A stretch of 64,000 nucleotides of DNA from Gammaproteobacteria bacterium. GTDB lineage: Bacteria > Pseudomonadota > Gammaproteobacteria > Berkiellales > Berkiellaceae. Under the pieces are notes generated by a model. That model saw nothing but the letters and a program-made list of their open reading frames with translations, ran no database searches and was not told the origin of the DNA. Below, in pieces: positions 29,228 through 39,766 of this stretch. The stretch is from NCBI GenBank assembly GCA_016191245.1, contig JACPOY010000009.1, forward strand, positions 62,001 to 126,000. The letters are read 5' to 3'. A program made the translations under genes and the position numbers. Every line of letters starts with the position of its first letter. The stretch's first letter is position 1.

Positions 29228-30541
29228 TTACTTTTTCGTTAGAAATGCATTTGTTAAATAATCATGGAAATAGTTTTTATTGGCGACAAGGAGTTTTGAT
29301 GAAAAGCCCTGACTGAAACTCAAATTTCCAAAGCTCAAATGACGTAATGGCACTTGGTTGGATATTAAATAGCTAAGAATTTCTTCCAATGAGTTACATT
29401 CATCTAATTTCGTAATGGTTAACCCATTAATTTCTATATTTTTAAAAGCAGTAAAATACCGTTCAATATAACTAAAATTACAATGCGGAGAAATCACAAA
29501 AGTATTATCAATTTCGGCTGAATATTTTTCTAAAAAGCGCATATAGAAATTATTTTCAGCATTATGGAAATCAAATGGTGGGAAATCAATAAAGATGTGA
29601 TCTTTCTCAAAAGACTTATGATAAGCTCTTTCTAATTCATCAAGATTTTCAACATAATATGTGGGTACGTTAAAAATACGCTCATAGATTTTTGATTCTT
29701 CTAAAACTTTAAGATTAGAATTATTGACAAAAATAATTGAAAAGTTATTTTTTAACGGCTTATTTGCAAAATACACCAAAATTTTGGCTAGTAATAGTGT
29801 TTTACCTACCCCACTTGGCCCTATCAAAGTTTTAATTTTTTTAGCTGTTGAAAGTTCTGATTTTGAAAATTTTAACATATCCACAATTTGGCTAATAAAA
29901 ATTTTCCAGGCATTGTCTAAAGAAATATCTGTTGGGATCTGCGCTAAAATATTATTGATCATCATTGATTGAAAACGCTTTTGATATAATATTCTAGACA
30001 TTGATATATGCAAAGAATGTTGGTCATTTTCTTCTGCTTTTGATGCAGGGTGTAATACTTGTGCTTTTAAAAGTTCTTTAATACCCTCTAATTCGCTTTT
30101 CACATCAAAATCTTGATTCGTATTTTCAGATTGTTGGTTTTTCAATAATTCTTTAACACTTTCAAGCTCATTTTTAATAATATCTGTTACATCATTTTTC
30201 AGTGAAACATCGAAACCTTGTTTTGAAGGAGTAGATAAATAAGTACTTGAAAAAACATCTTCTTTTGCCGGTAACTCATCTGACGTTGGATCAGAAAAGA
30301 ATGATTCCATGGGCATTTGTTTAGTAACAGGTTTTTTTAATGTTAAATTTGCTAAAGGAGGAATTTGCATAGCGTCGCTATTGACCGTTTGAGGCTCAAG
30401 TATTTCATGTTCAGCGACAGCATAAAGATGAATTTTGCCGTTCAATGACTTTTGAGAGAGTATAATAGCATCTGGCCCAAACTCAGCCTTTACAAGTTTC
30501 AATGCAGAACTGATATTGTTTGCTATGAATTCCTTTGCCAT
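29228..30541 (-). CDS. flhF: Flagellar biosynthesis regulator FlhF (divergent SRP-type GTPase)
   Basis: N-terminal EFIANNISSALKLVKAEFGPDAIILSQK; GPSGVGKTLLLAKI; TKLDE; between flhA and flhG. Confidence 0.88.
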   Translation of the reverse strand: MAKEFIANNISSALKLVKAEFGPDAIILSQKSLNGKIHLYAVAEHEILEPQTVNSDAMQIPPLANLTLKKPVTKQMPMESFFSDPTSDELPAKEDVFSSTYLSTPSKQGFDVSLKNDVTDIIKNELESVKELLKNQQSENTNQDFDVKSELEGIKELLKAQVLHPASKAEENDQHSLHISMSRILYQKRFQSMMINNILAQIPTDISLDNAWKIFISQIVDMLKFSKSELSTAKKIKTLIGPSGVGKTLLLAKILVYFANKPLKNNFSIIFVNNSNLKVLEESKIYERIFNVPTYYVENLDELERAYHKSFEKDHIFIDFPPFDFHNAENNFYMRFLEKYSAEIDNTFVISPHCNFSYIERYFTAFKNIEINGLTITKLDECNSLEEILSYLISNQVPLRHLSFGNLSFSQGFSSKLLVANKNYFHDYLTNAFLTKK

Positions 30542-30551
30542 TTATCCTTCC

Positions 30552-30656
30552 CGTTTTCGTTTCGTGCGTTGTTGCCTTCGGGCTCTCGCAATCCTCATTT
30601 AACAATAATTAAACTCCGGTTGCTCAACCCTCGGCGCCTAGCCTGAAACAAAAACG
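30552..30656. repeat. ~105-bp palindromic, MITE-like element with 12-bp imperfect terminal inverted repeats
   Basis: CGTTTTCGTTTC ... GAAACAAAAACG (11/12); GC-rich interior in an AT-rich region. Confidence 0.5.
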
Positions 30657-30672
30657 CTTTGGGTAAATTAAT

Positions 30673-32775
30673 CTAAAAACCTAAAGTTGAAATCACTTTA
30701 ATTTGCTTTTCATCAGGTATTTCTTTAAACGAAAGTACCGATAAATTTTTTGCAAAATGTCTTAACAACTTCGACAACAGTCTTCTAATACTTGGATGGA
30801 CAAGCAGTATCGCAGGTTGTCCCGTTGTCTCTTGCTTGTTGGCAAACTGTTTTATTGTTTGCTGTATTTTATCCATCAACGCAGGATCGACCGCTGCTGT
30901 CTCACCATTACCGCTATGCATAGACTGCAGCAAGATCTGTTCCAACTTTGAGTCAATCGTGATAACAGGGACTTCCGGATTAGAACCATTTAATTGTTGG
31001 ACAATTAACCGACCTAAAGCTGATCTCACCATTTCAGTCAGCGCGGCAGGATCTTGACTCTTTTGGGCATACTCTGACAGAGTTTCGACGATAGTTTTGC
31101 TGTCCCGCAATGGAACATGCTCTTCTAAAAGGTTTTGGAATATTTTAACAATAATCGATAAAGTGATTTTATCAGGCACGAGATCATCAACCAGTTTGGG
31201 TGAATGTTTCATGAGAATATCTAAGATTTTTTGTGCTTCTTGGTGTCCCAATAGCTGATGAGCATTATCTTGAATAATTTGGCTCATGTGAGTGGCAATC
31301 ACTGTGCTAGAGTCAACCACCGTATATCCCAGTGTTTGAGCTTGTTCTTTGGAAGATTTATTGATCCAATATGCCTCTAAACCAAAAGCCGGATCTTTTG
31401 TTGCAATGCCATCTATTTTGCCAAAAACTTGACCTGAGTTTATTGCCATATCTTTATCTGGGAAAACATCTCCTTCACCCACAACGACGCCTAACAAAGA
31501 TATTCGATAACTGGTAGGTCCTATATTTAAATCGTCTCTTATATGAACAGAAGGGATCAAAAACCCTAGTTCTTGGGATAATTTCTTTCTCACGCCTTTA
31601 ATCCGATTTAATAACTCTCCCCCCGTTTTTGATTCCACAAGTGGAATGAGTTTATAACCAACTTCTAAACTCACTTCATCAAGCAAGGGTACATCATCCC
31701 AACTCACTTCTTTAATTTCATTCTCACCTGCTACTTTAACTAAAGCCTTTTCATCAACTGTTTCAGTCCTTTGTGCTTTATTTTTTTCTTCCGTTTGCAG
31801 CTTTTGTAAATAATATGCACCAAATCCCAATAACGCAGATATTCCTAAGAAAACAAGATGAGGCATACCAGGGATAACACCAAGTACCCCCAATACCACA
31901 CTCGCTATTGCCAAGGGCTTGAATTGGAAAAATACCTGGGATTTCACTTGAGTTGATAAGTCTTGAGAAGATGACACTCTTGTCACCATAATTGCCGCAG
32001 CGGTTGAGAGTAATAATGAGGGAACTTGCGCAACCAGACCATCACCTATGGTTAATAAGCCATATACGCGAAAAGCATCCTCTACAGTCAAATCATGTTG
32101 AACAATACCAATGATAAATCCACCAATAATATTAATCACTAAAATCAAAATACCAGCTATTGCGTCCCCTCTTACAAATTTGCTGGCACCATCCATGGAA
32201 CCATAAAAATCTGCTTCACTGGCAATTTCAATACGTCGAAGCCTTGCTTCATCTTGAGTGATGATGCCAGCATTTAAATCAGCATCAATTGACATTTGCT
32301 TGCCAGGCATAGAATCTAAAGTAAATCTGGCGCTTACTTCTGAAATTCGACTTGCACCTTTTGTCACAACAATAAAATTGATAATAACAAGGATAAGAAA
32401 CACAACCATCCCTACTGCGTAATTACCACCGATAACGACTTCACCAAATGATTGCACCACCTTACCGGCTGCATCTGTACCAGTATGTCCTTCTAATAGC
32501 ACTACACGTGTTGATGCAATATTCAAAGCAAGACGTAATAACGTGGCAAGCAATAAAATCATGGGGAAAATACTAAAGTCTAATGGACGCAGTGAATAGG
32601 TTCCTGCCAATAATACAAGTAATGCTAATGAAATATTAAATGTAAAAAATATATCTAATAAGAATGGAGGTAATGGTAAAATCATCATCCCCAATATTGC
32701 CAACACAAATATAGGAATACCAACACCAATATGTGAATACGGTTTTAATTGCTGATAATTTTTTATAAATTCCAT
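30673..32775 (-). CDS. flhA: Flagellar export protein FlhA
   Basis: LLLATLLRLALNIASTRVVL; VVTKGASRISEVSARFTLDSMPGKQMSIDADLNAG. Confidence 0.97.
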   Translation of the reverse strand: MEFIKNYQQLKPYSHIGVGIPIFVLAILGMMILPLPPFLLDIFFTFNISLALLVLLAGTYSLRPLDFSIFPMILLLATLLRLALNIASTRVVLLEGHTGTDAAGKVVQSFGEVVIGGNYAVGMVVFLILVIINFIVVTKGASRISEVSARFTLDSMPGKQMSIDADLNAGIITQDEARLRRIEIASEADFYGSMDGASKFVRGDAIAGILILVINIIGGFIIGIVQHDLTVEDAFRVYGLLTIGDGLVAQVPSLLLSTAAAIMVTRVSSSQDLSTQVKSQVFFQFKPLAIASVVLGVLGVIPGMPHLVFLGISALLGFGAYYLQKLQTEEKNKAQRTETVDEKALVKVAGENEIKEVSWDDVPLLDEVSLEVGYKLIPLVESKTGGELLNRIKGVRKKLSQELGFLIPSVHIRDDLNIGPTSYRISLLGVVVGEGDVFPDKDMAINSGQVFGKIDGIATKDPAFGLEAYWINKSSKEQAQTLGYTVVDSSTVIATHMSQIIQDNAHQLLGHQEAQKILDILMKHSPKLVDDLVPDKITLSIIVKIFQNLLEEHVPLRDSKTIVETLSEYAQKSQDPAALTEMVRSALGRLIVQQLNGSNPEVPVITIDSKLEQILLQSMHSGNGETAAVDPALMDKIQQTIKQFANKQETTGQPAILLVHPSIRRLLSKLLRHFAKNLSVLSFKEIPDEKQIKVISTLGF

Positions 32776-32782
32776 ATTTTAC

Positions 32783-33910
32783 CTATCTTAACATGTCATG
32801 AGGTATATCTAATTGAGTAGGCAAGGTAGGTTTCTTGGATTTACCCCTACGATACTGTTTCAACTGATAGACATAGGCCAATATTTGCGCTACGGCGATA
32901 TAGAGTTTTTGCGGAATTTCATCGCCAATATCCGTATGATAGAAAATAGATCGTGCAAGAGGTGGCATTGACACTGTGGTAATTAAATTTTCTTTACCAA
33001 TTTCTATAATTCTATGCGCCACTAAATCCGCCCCTTTTGCTAATACAATAGGTGCTTTCATTTTGGATTGATCGTATTTTAAGGCGACTGCAAAGTGAGT
33101 TGGGTTTGTAATAATGACATCAGCATGGGGGATTTCTTCCATCATACGTCTTGAAGCCATTTCTCTTTGCATTCTGCGCAATTTAGATTTAACTTCAGGT
33201 TTACCTTCGGTTTCTTTATATTCTTCTCTAACCTCATGTTTAGTCATCATTAACTGACGACGATAATCCCATATTTGATAAGGAACATCGAAAAAGCAAA
33301 CAATAATAAGACTTGCTGTTAAGACAAAGAATGAATAGACCATAATTCTAACGGATTCGATGATGCCAGGCAGTAAATCTAATTGTGCGATAGTTAAAAT
33401 GTCTTTAAAAAATAAACAATATACTGAAATCCCAGCGCAAATTACCAACACGACTTTCAAAACAGATTTAAACAATTCCATTAGACTTTTGATTGAAAAT
33501 ATTTTCATTAATCCTTTTATAGGATCTAACCTTTCGAATTTAGGTGCTACATTACCGAATGAAAAAGACCATCCCCCTATTAATAGTACTCCTACGATAC
33601 TTGCAATTAGAATTAACAACATTATAGGGAGCAAAACCGTGAATCCATCTTGTAAACCTCTTTTTAGGTTTTCAAGCATGAAATCATTATTTCGTAAGGA
33701 ATATCCATCAAAAACAAAAAAATGATGGAAAATATTATACATTCTTGTACAGATTAATTTTCCAAAAATTAAAAATGCAACACATCCAAACAATAAAACA
33801 ACCAATGAATTAAAATCTTTAGAACGGGCTACTAGTCCACGCTCTTTGGATTCTTTTTCTTTCTTGGGAGTCGCCTGTTCTGTGCGATCTTGTGTGTCAT
33901 CATCTAACAT
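32783..33910 (-). CDS. flhB: Flagellar export switch protein FlhB
   Basis: QDRTEQATPKKEKESKERGLVARSKD; VIITNPTHFAVALKYD (NPTH autocleavage site). Confidence 0.97.
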   Translation of the reverse strand: MLDDDTQDRTEQATPKKEKESKERGLVARSKDFNSLVVLLFGCVAFLIFGKLICTRMYNIFHHFFVFDGYSLRNNDFMLENLKRGLQDGFTVLLPIMLLILIASIVGVLLIGGWSFSFGNVAPKFERLDPIKGLMKIFSIKSLMELFKSVLKVVLVICAGISVYCLFFKDILTIAQLDLLPGIIESVRIMVYSFFVLTASLIIVCFFDVPYQIWDYRRQLMMTKHEVREEYKETEGKPEVKSKLRRMQREMASRRMMEEIPHADVIITNPTHFAVALKYDQSKMKAPIVLAKGADLVAHRIIEIGKENLITTVSMPPLARSIFYHTDIGDEIPQKLYIAVAQILAYVYQLKQYRRGKSKKPTLPTQLDIPHDMLR

Positions 33911-33915
33911 GTCGC

Positions 33916-34695
33916 CTACCCCACCGCTTGAAATAAAGTAGTATGGACATTTTCAGTTAGTTCTTGAAATAAAGGCAGCACAAAAGCCAACGTTATCCAG
34001 ATTAAAGCAATTCCAAGAACCATTGATATTGAAAATCCTATTGTAAAAAGATTAAATTGTGGGGCTGCTTTTGTCATCACGCCAAAAGCGACGTTAGTTA
34101 CCAATAAAGCAACAATAGCTGGTAACGCTATTTTAAGCCCATAGGAAAACATCACTGAACCCAATTGCAAAATATCAGTATATGAAAATGACTTAAAATC
34201 AAATGAATTCGCGGGAATGACGTTAAAACTTTCGATTAAGGCACTCACAACATAAAGATGACCATTCATTGCAAGGTATAATAGTGTCGCCATCATCATG
34301 TAAAATTGACTCACAGCTGGTACTGAAACACCATTTTGTGGGTCCACCAATTGCGCAAAACCCAACCCCATCTGCATCGCAATGATTTGACCGGCAATTA
34401 CAAATGCTTGAAAAATGGTATGAATAATAAGTCCAAATAAAACACCAATGATAATTTGATAGATAATCATCAAAACCAGAGACAACATAGATATATCGCT
34501 CAAACTAATTTCAATATTTTTACTTACATTAACAACAACGAGTGTTAACGCAAAACTTAAGATTAATTTAACTTTCGCTGGCACCAATTGGGTTCCAATG
34601 ATTGGCAATGCCATAATCATGGCTGACACTCTGATGAAAGGCATCATCATGTTAAAAACAAACTGTGGTAAATCATTTGGCAGATTTATCATCAT
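33916..34695 (-). CDS. fliR: Flagellar export protein FliR
   Basis: Position; IIAMQMGLGFAQLVDPQNGVSVPAVSQFYMMMATLLYLAMNGH. Confidence 0.96.
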   Translation of the reverse strand: MMINLPNDLPQFVFNMMMPFIRVSAMIMALPIIGTQLVPAKVKLILSFALTLVVVNVSKNIEISLSDISMLSLVLMIIYQIIIGVLFGLIIHTIFQAFVIAGQIIAMQMGLGFAQLVDPQNGVSVPAVSQFYMMMATLLYLAMNGHLYVVSALIESFNVIPANSFDFKSFSYTDILQLGSVMFSYGLKIALPAIVALLVTNVAFGVMTKAAPQFNLFTIGFSISMVLGIALIWITLAFVLPLFQELTENVHTTLFQAVG

Positions 34696-34964
34696 TAACC
34701 AATCATTGTGGGAATAGATTCAAAAATACTATTTGTAAAATCTGTTAATACTCTTATCACCCAGGGAGAAGACACCATCACCGTGATAAAGGTAGCGATA
34801 AGTCTTGGCACAAAACTTAATGATTGTTCATTGATTTGGGTAGCTGCTTGAAAAATACTAATAAAAACACCGACAATCAAGCTAGGTAAGATTAAAACGC
34901 TCACAAGCATGAGTAAAACTAGTATTGACTGTCTCATTAAATCGATAACAATTTCGGGAGTCAT
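34695..34964 (-). CDS. fliQ: Flagellar export protein FliQ
   Basis: 89 aa; VGVFISIFQAATQINEQSLSFVPR. Confidence 0.97.
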   Translation of the reverse strand: MTPEIVIDLMRQSILVLLMLVSVLILPSLIVGVFISIFQAATQINEQSLSFVPRLIATFITVMVSSPWVIRVLTDFTNSIFESIPTMIG

Positions 34965-34967
34965 GTT

Positions 34968-35714
34968 TCACCCTATTTGTGTAAAACTGGAGGCAAGTGT
35001 GCCTAAAATTAAATTCCAACCATCAACCAAAACGAACAACATAATTTTAAATGGTAATGAAATAATGAGTGGAGAAAGCATCATCATACCCATAGACATT
35101 AATACGCTTGCCACAACCAAATCGATAATAAGAAATGGAATAAAAATAATAAAGCCTATTTGAAAAGCCGTTTTTAACTCTGAGGTTATAAAAGATGATA
35201 TTAAAATAGCTAAGGGGATATGTTCAGCATCTTTGCTTTCAATTTGTTGTCCTGATAATTCAACAAATAATTCTAAATCTTCTGTTCTCGTTTGACTATA
35301 CATAAATTGCTTGACTGGGATAGATGCTTTTTCAAGCGCTGTTTCTTGAGAAATTTTATTTTCAGTGTAAGGCTTAATCGCATTTTCCTGAATTTCATTA
35401 TAGACTGGCGTCATAATAAACATACTCAGAAAAAGCGATAACCCAATAATGATTTGATTACTAGGCGTTTGAGGCATTCCAAGTGCTTGTCTTAATATAG
35501 ACAAAACAATAATCACTCTTGTAAAGGAAGTCATCATCAATACGATAGCTGGCAACAAAGTCAGCGCAGTCATAATGGCTATGAGTTGCACATTGATGGA
35601 GTATTTTTGTGATCCATTAGCATTTGAGGTTATCTGAAATGCATCCAGATTAAGATCACCAGCAAAACACAAGGCTGGAAGTGATAATATCAATAAGACA
35701 AAAAGTTTTTTCAC
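34968..35714 (-). CDS. fliP: Flagellar export protein FliP
   Basis: [71 protein letters not shown]. Confidence 0.98.
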   Translation of the reverse strand: MKKLFVLLILSLPALCFAGDLNLDAFQITSNANGSQKYSINVQLIAIMTALTLLPAIVLMMTSFTRVIIVLSILRQALGMPQTPSNQIIIGLSLFLSMFIMTPVYNEIQENAIKPYTENKISQETALEKASIPVKQFMYSQTRTEDLELFVELSGQQIESKDAEHIPLAILISSFITSELKTAFQIGFIIFIPFLIIDLVVASVLMSMGMMMLSPLIISLPFKIMLFVLVDGWNLILGTLASSFTQIG

Positions 35715-36043
35715 TTTAGTTGCTCTTTGGGGTTGCTTTGTTCATTTGTAAACACATATAACGTTTGAATTTGTGAGTCAGTTACCCCAACTAAAATTTT
35801 GGCATGATATGCTTCAATCAATACCACTTTACTTTTATTGCCTAAATTAGCACCACCTAATACTTGCAGTGCACCAGGGATCTGAGGAATTATTTTTTTA
35901 AAATGCTTGAGCAAAAACGCTAATGCGAATATAAATAGCAATGTTAAACATAACATCAGTGAAACATTGGTCAGCGTTGATATATTCAAAACATTTCCCC
36001 TTTTATTTAATCTTTTCCATCCGCTCAGAAGCACTGATAACAT
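35711..36043 (-). CDS. fliO: Flagellar protein FliO (true start probably internal)
   Basis: TM segment, then [30 protein letters not shown]; between fliN and fliP. Confidence 0.85.
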   Translation of the reverse strand: MLSVLLSGWKRLNKRGNVLNISTLTNVSLMLCLTLLFIFALAFLLKHFKKIIPQIPGALQVLGGANLGNKSKVVLIEAYHAKILVGVTDSQIQTLYVFTNEQSNPKEQLK

Positions 36044-36371
36044 CAGTTAAACGAATACCAAATTTATCATTAACAACCACTACTTCAGCATGTGCCACCA
36101 AAGTACCATTGACAAGCACATCCAAAGGTTCGCCAGCACTTCTATCCAATTCAACAACCGAACCTTGATTCAGCTGTAATAGATTTCGAATACTAATTGA
36201 TGTACGACCTACTTCAAGTGAAATAGATACCGGAATATCCATAATGACTTCTAAATCATTATTGCCAGTAAATATGTTTTTCTTATTATCTCTATTTAAT
36301 TCAGAAAAATGCGCCGGCTCTGGCTTCGCATTTGCCGCAGGATTATTTTCTGTTGGTTGTTCAGGTTCCAT
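36003..36371 (-). CDS. fliN: Flagellar motor switch protein FliN
   Basis: [66 protein letters not shown]. Confidence 0.97.
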   Translation of the reverse strand: MEPEQPTENNPAANAKPEPAHFSELNRDNKKNIFTGNNDLEVIMDIPVSISLEVGRTSISIRNLLQLNQGSVVELDRSAGEPLDVLVNGTLVAHAEVVVVNDKFGIRLTDVISASERMEKIK

Positions 36372-36373
36372 AT

Positions 36374-37342
36374 TTACCTCTTAGCTTTCTTTAATTTATC
36401 AATAATTTTAATAGCGTACTTTCCTTCAAAAGTACCAAAACTTGCAGTAAACATAGGAATATCATTCACTTTTAAAAAAATTTCTTCTGGGATCTCAATA
36501 TCAATGATATCGCCATTTTTAAATCTCATTACTTCTTTAAGAGAGATTTTCTTTTGTGTGAGAATACAACACGCCTCAACTTCTGCTTCCATAATTTCTT
36601 CTCGAATTCGTTGTACCCACTTCTCATCGCTTACCCCTTTTTCTTGCCTAATGCCTGCATTTAAAAGTTCACGAAGGGGCTCTATCATGGAGTAAGGTAA
36701 GCAAATATGGAAATCTCCTCCGCCACCATCTAACTCAATCCTAAATTTTGAAATAATAATCAGCTCTGACAAATTCAATACGTTAGCCATTGCAGGATTG
36801 GCTTCTAATCCTTTATACTCGAATTGAAGATCAAGAACTGAGCTCCAAGCATCTTTTAAATCTTTAAAAAACACTTCTATCATCATTTTAATTATTCTAT
36901 TTTCAGTGTCTGTAAATTCTCTGGATTCATTTTTCGATTGAACTTTGCCTTCCCCACCAAAAAAGTTTTCTACAACGGTAAAGACTAGTTTTGAGTCAGC
37001 GACAAATAGTGCTAAACCGTTTAAGGGCTGTATTTTTACCATATTGATGCTAGTGGGGATATGAAGACTTGTTACATATTCTTCAAATTTTATTATTTTT
37101 AGGCCCATCATGATGATTTCAACATTTCTTTTTAAGAAGGTGCCTAAACTTGCTTTTATATTTCTACCAAATCTTTCATTAATAAGACCAAGCGTTGCAA
37201 CACGTCCATAAATACTTTTATTATTATTGGCTAAGTCAAAATTGCGAGGAACCGCTGTACTTTGGATTACGCTCGAGTCTTCATTCTCTTGATTTTTGCT
37301 CAAGAGTGAGTCGATTTCATCTTGATTTAGAGTTTGCGTCAT
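36374..37342 (-). CDS. fliM: Flagellar motor switch protein FliM
   Basis: LNQDEIDSLLS; INERFGRNIKASLGTFLKRNVEI; FVADSKLVFTVVENFFGGEGK. Confidence 0.97.
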   Translation of the reverse strand: MTQTLNQDEIDSLLSKNQENEDSSVIQSTAVPRNFDLANNNKSIYGRVATLGLINERFGRNIKASLGTFLKRNVEIIMMGLKIIKFEEYVTSLHIPTSINMVKIQPLNGLALFVADSKLVFTVVENFFGGEGKVQSKNESREFTDTENRIIKMMIEVFFKDLKDAWSSVLDLQFEYKGLEANPAMANVLNLSELIIISKFRIELDGGGGDFHICLPYSMIEPLRELLNAGIRQEKGVSDEKWVQRIREEIMEAEVEACCILTQKKISLKEVMRFKNGDIIDIEIPEEIFLKVNDIPMFTASFGTFEGKYAIKIIDKLKKAKR

Positions 37343-37351
37343 ATGTTCAAC

Positions 37352-37969
37352 TTATTGAGAAACAAAGTTTGTGAATAATACTTGCTCAATAACAGGCTCT
37401 CCTGTATTTTGCTTCATCACTTTTTGAACAATTTCGAGCGCTTTCTTTCTTAATTCTTCTTTTCCTTCGACTGTTACAAGATCATCGTATTTCTGTGTAC
37501 TGAACAATGTTATTAAATCATTACGTATTAATGGTGCATAGGCTTCTACATTTTCTATTCCTGCTGAATTGCGGGTCATCAATTCAACATCAACTTGAAG
37601 AAATCTTGATTTATCAACCCCCGGAATGTTTACAACAATGGAGGGTTTTAGTTTGTAATATTGAGGTTTTAAAACAGCTTTATTACTTTTAACACCTGAA
37701 TCACTTACTTTCTCCGCTTTAGGAGCTTCAGCTTTCTCTGTTTCTTTACTAGCAACATGCTCTTTAGCACTATCCGCTACGTTTTTAGAAGCCTCAACAA
37801 CTTCTGCTTGTGGAGTCGATGCTGGTGCTTGCATTTTCATGATCATATAAAAGGAAGCTATCATTGCGACACATAGTAAAGACATAAAAAGGATAAGCCC
37901 TATCATCAGCTTATTTACTTTCGGTTTACTTTTACCATCTTCATCTGGATGTTCATTTCTATCTGGCAT
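37352..37969 (-). CDS. fliL: Flagellar basal body protein FliL
   Basis: N-terminal TM; PSIVVNIPGVDKSRFLQVDVELMTR; operon position. Confidence 0.92.
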   Translation of the reverse strand: MPDRNEHPDEDGKSKPKVNKLMIGLILFMSLLCVAMIASFYMIMKMQAPASTPQAEVVEASKNVADSAKEHVASKETEKAEAPKAEKVSDSGVKSNKAVLKPQYYKLKPSIVVNIPGVDKSRFLQVDVELMTRNSAGIENVEAYAPLIRNDLITLFSTQKYDDLVTVEGKEELRKKALEIVQKVMKQNTGEPVIEQVLFTNFVSQ

Positions 37970-38074
37970 GATCTATTCCCCCTTTGAGCAATCATTGCAA
38001 AAGGTATACCAAATAAAAATCCTTTTAATTCATAGTGTTAATGAAAATAGCCTGTCAAATAATTGACAAATTAT

Positions 38075-39367
38075 TTAAACGTACAAATCAAGAAGACCAT
38101 TGTTAGTCGAATTTATTGGAGAATGTTGGATATCTTCAACCTGTTGAGTCGAAAATGATGGCTGATGAAAAGAATGTTGCTTAGCGGTATGAGATTGATT
38201 ACTCTCTGTTCCATTATAGGAAACGGTTACATTTCCTAACTGCAGACCTTGAGCTTCCATTTGGGCTCGCAGTCTAAGTAATCCAGCTTCAATTAAGTCA
38301 TGAGTTTGTTCAAGATTAGCAAAAAACATAATATGCGTTTTATCTGCATCTTGAACAATTTTAATTTCAATTTGACCTAGTTCGGGTGGATCAATATTCA
38401 CTTTAGCTGAATTTTCATTCGCATTGACCATAATTTGAACTTGATTTGATAACTCTTGTTCAAAATGCTTCGATGATACATGCTCCTCATTACCAAATTT
38501 GGCTTGTATCCCAAAATCTTTCTTAGCATTATCTACTTGAAGCCCCTGTTGCGGATTAAAAATGGGATCATCAGTCAAAGCTCTATTTGAATCAATTTTA
38601 TCATTTTCAGACAACTGATTACTAAAATTTTCTTGTGTAATTTTATCCATTTTTGCATTGATTAATGCCACATTATTATCAAGATGCGCAGTCGAATGAC
38701 TCGATTTTTTGTCTATAACAGGTAATGTCATTTCCTCATTTGATAAAATTTCCTCATGTTGTTCATTCAACGAGATAAAATCATCGCTTTTACTTTTGAG
38801 ATCTTTGATTTTATCTTCAGACATATGTAATTTATCAAATGGTTGAATGGTCAAGTGTTCATTAATAACTGATTTCTGAATATCATCTTTCACAGTATGA
38901 TTGGCCAGTAATAATTCAGGTTCAATTTCATCATTTTTAAAAATTTCATCTTGAAGACTTTCGTCGCGTTTAACAAGTTGATATGAATGGTCTTGAAAAT
39001 ATAATGGTTGTCTCTCATGGTTTAAAAAATCATTTACCAAGACAAATCGTTGCTCTTGCTCAATGTCATTTTGATTATCATTGAGTTCTACATTATTTGG
39101 TGAAATAGTTTTCTCATGCAATACTTCATCCAAACCAACATTGACAAGCTTATCTTTTAAAACATTTTCAAATAGAACTACGCTCTGTACTGGCATCTCA
39201 TTGCCAGGTACCGGCAATTCTTCTCCTGCTTCTATTTTAGGTTTTGCTGCATCTTCAAAACAAGTTCCAAACCCTTCGGCCCGATTATTTACTGATAGAT
39301 CAGACAATTGCGGTAATTGTTCATTTTGTGTATTGAAAAGATTTACTGTCATATCCATGTGGTTCAC
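38075..39367 (-). CDS. fliK: Flagellar hook-length control protein FliK
   Basis: C-terminal domain NENSAKVNIDPPELGQIEIKIVQDADKTHIMFFANLEQTHDLIEAGLLRLRAQMEAQGLQL. Confidence 0.92.
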   Translation of the reverse strand: MNHMDMTVNLFNTQNEQLPQLSDLSVNNRAEGFGTCFEDAAKPKIEAGEELPVPGNEMPVQSVVLFENVLKDKLVNVGLDEVLHEKTISPNNVELNDNQNDIEQEQRFVLVNDFLNHERQPLYFQDHSYQLVKRDESLQDEIFKNDEIEPELLLANHTVKDDIQKSVINEHLTIQPFDKLHMSEDKIKDLKSKSDDFISLNEQHEEILSNEEMTLPVIDKKSSHSTAHLDNNVALINAKMDKITQENFSNQLSENDKIDSNRALTDDPIFNPQQGLQVDNAKKDFGIQAKFGNEEHVSSKHFEQELSNQVQIMVNANENSAKVNIDPPELGQIEIKIVQDADKTHIMFFANLEQTHDLIEAGLLRLRAQMEAQGLQLGNVTVSYNGTESNQSHTAKQHSFHQPSFSTQQVEDIQHSPINSTNNGLLDLYV

Positions 39368-39418
39368 ATTGATTATTAATGAAGTTAAAGATAAACAATC
39401 AAATGTTATGCCAGCTTC

Positions 39419-39766
39419 TTAAATAGTAGAAGTAAGATTGAGATATGCAGTCTTAAATTGAGGGTAAATTTTCTGTAGATTTTCACATGCATCTATAATC
39501 TGAGGTTCTTTTCCATTTTTTATTGCGACCTCAATGTCTTCGCACCTCTTTGCCAAATCGATGGCTCCAACATTGATACTATTGCCTTTAAGTGCATGTG
39601 CAATTTTTCTTGCAGCTTCTAACTCGCTTTTTCTAACGTAAATATAAAGCTCTCTTTCTTTCGTTTCAAAATCAGAAAAGTACAAAGCAATAAAATCATC
39701 AAAACCTTCATTAAATAGTTTTTTTAAACTAAGGACTATTTTGGTATCAATAGCGGTTTCAGTCAT
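39419..39766 (-). CDS. HPt-domain protein (HptB-like)
   Basis: ARKIAHALKGNSINVGAIDLAKRCEDIE phosphotransfer-His motif; between STAS gene and fliK. Confidence 0.85.
   Translation of the reverse strand: MTETAIDTKIVLSLKKLFNEGFDDFIALYFSDFETKERELYIYVRKSELEAARKIAHALKGNSINVGAIDLAKRCEDIEVAIKNGKEPQIIDACENLQKIYPQFKTAYLNLTSTI

Noticed and set aside
33360-33725. + strand 121-aa ORF antisense to flhB
   Set aside because: Embedded in an unambiguous flhB.
39398-39414. Sigma-54-like site CTGGCATAACATTTGAT upstream of fliK
   Set aside because: Three mismatches including loss of the near-invariant GC at -12.
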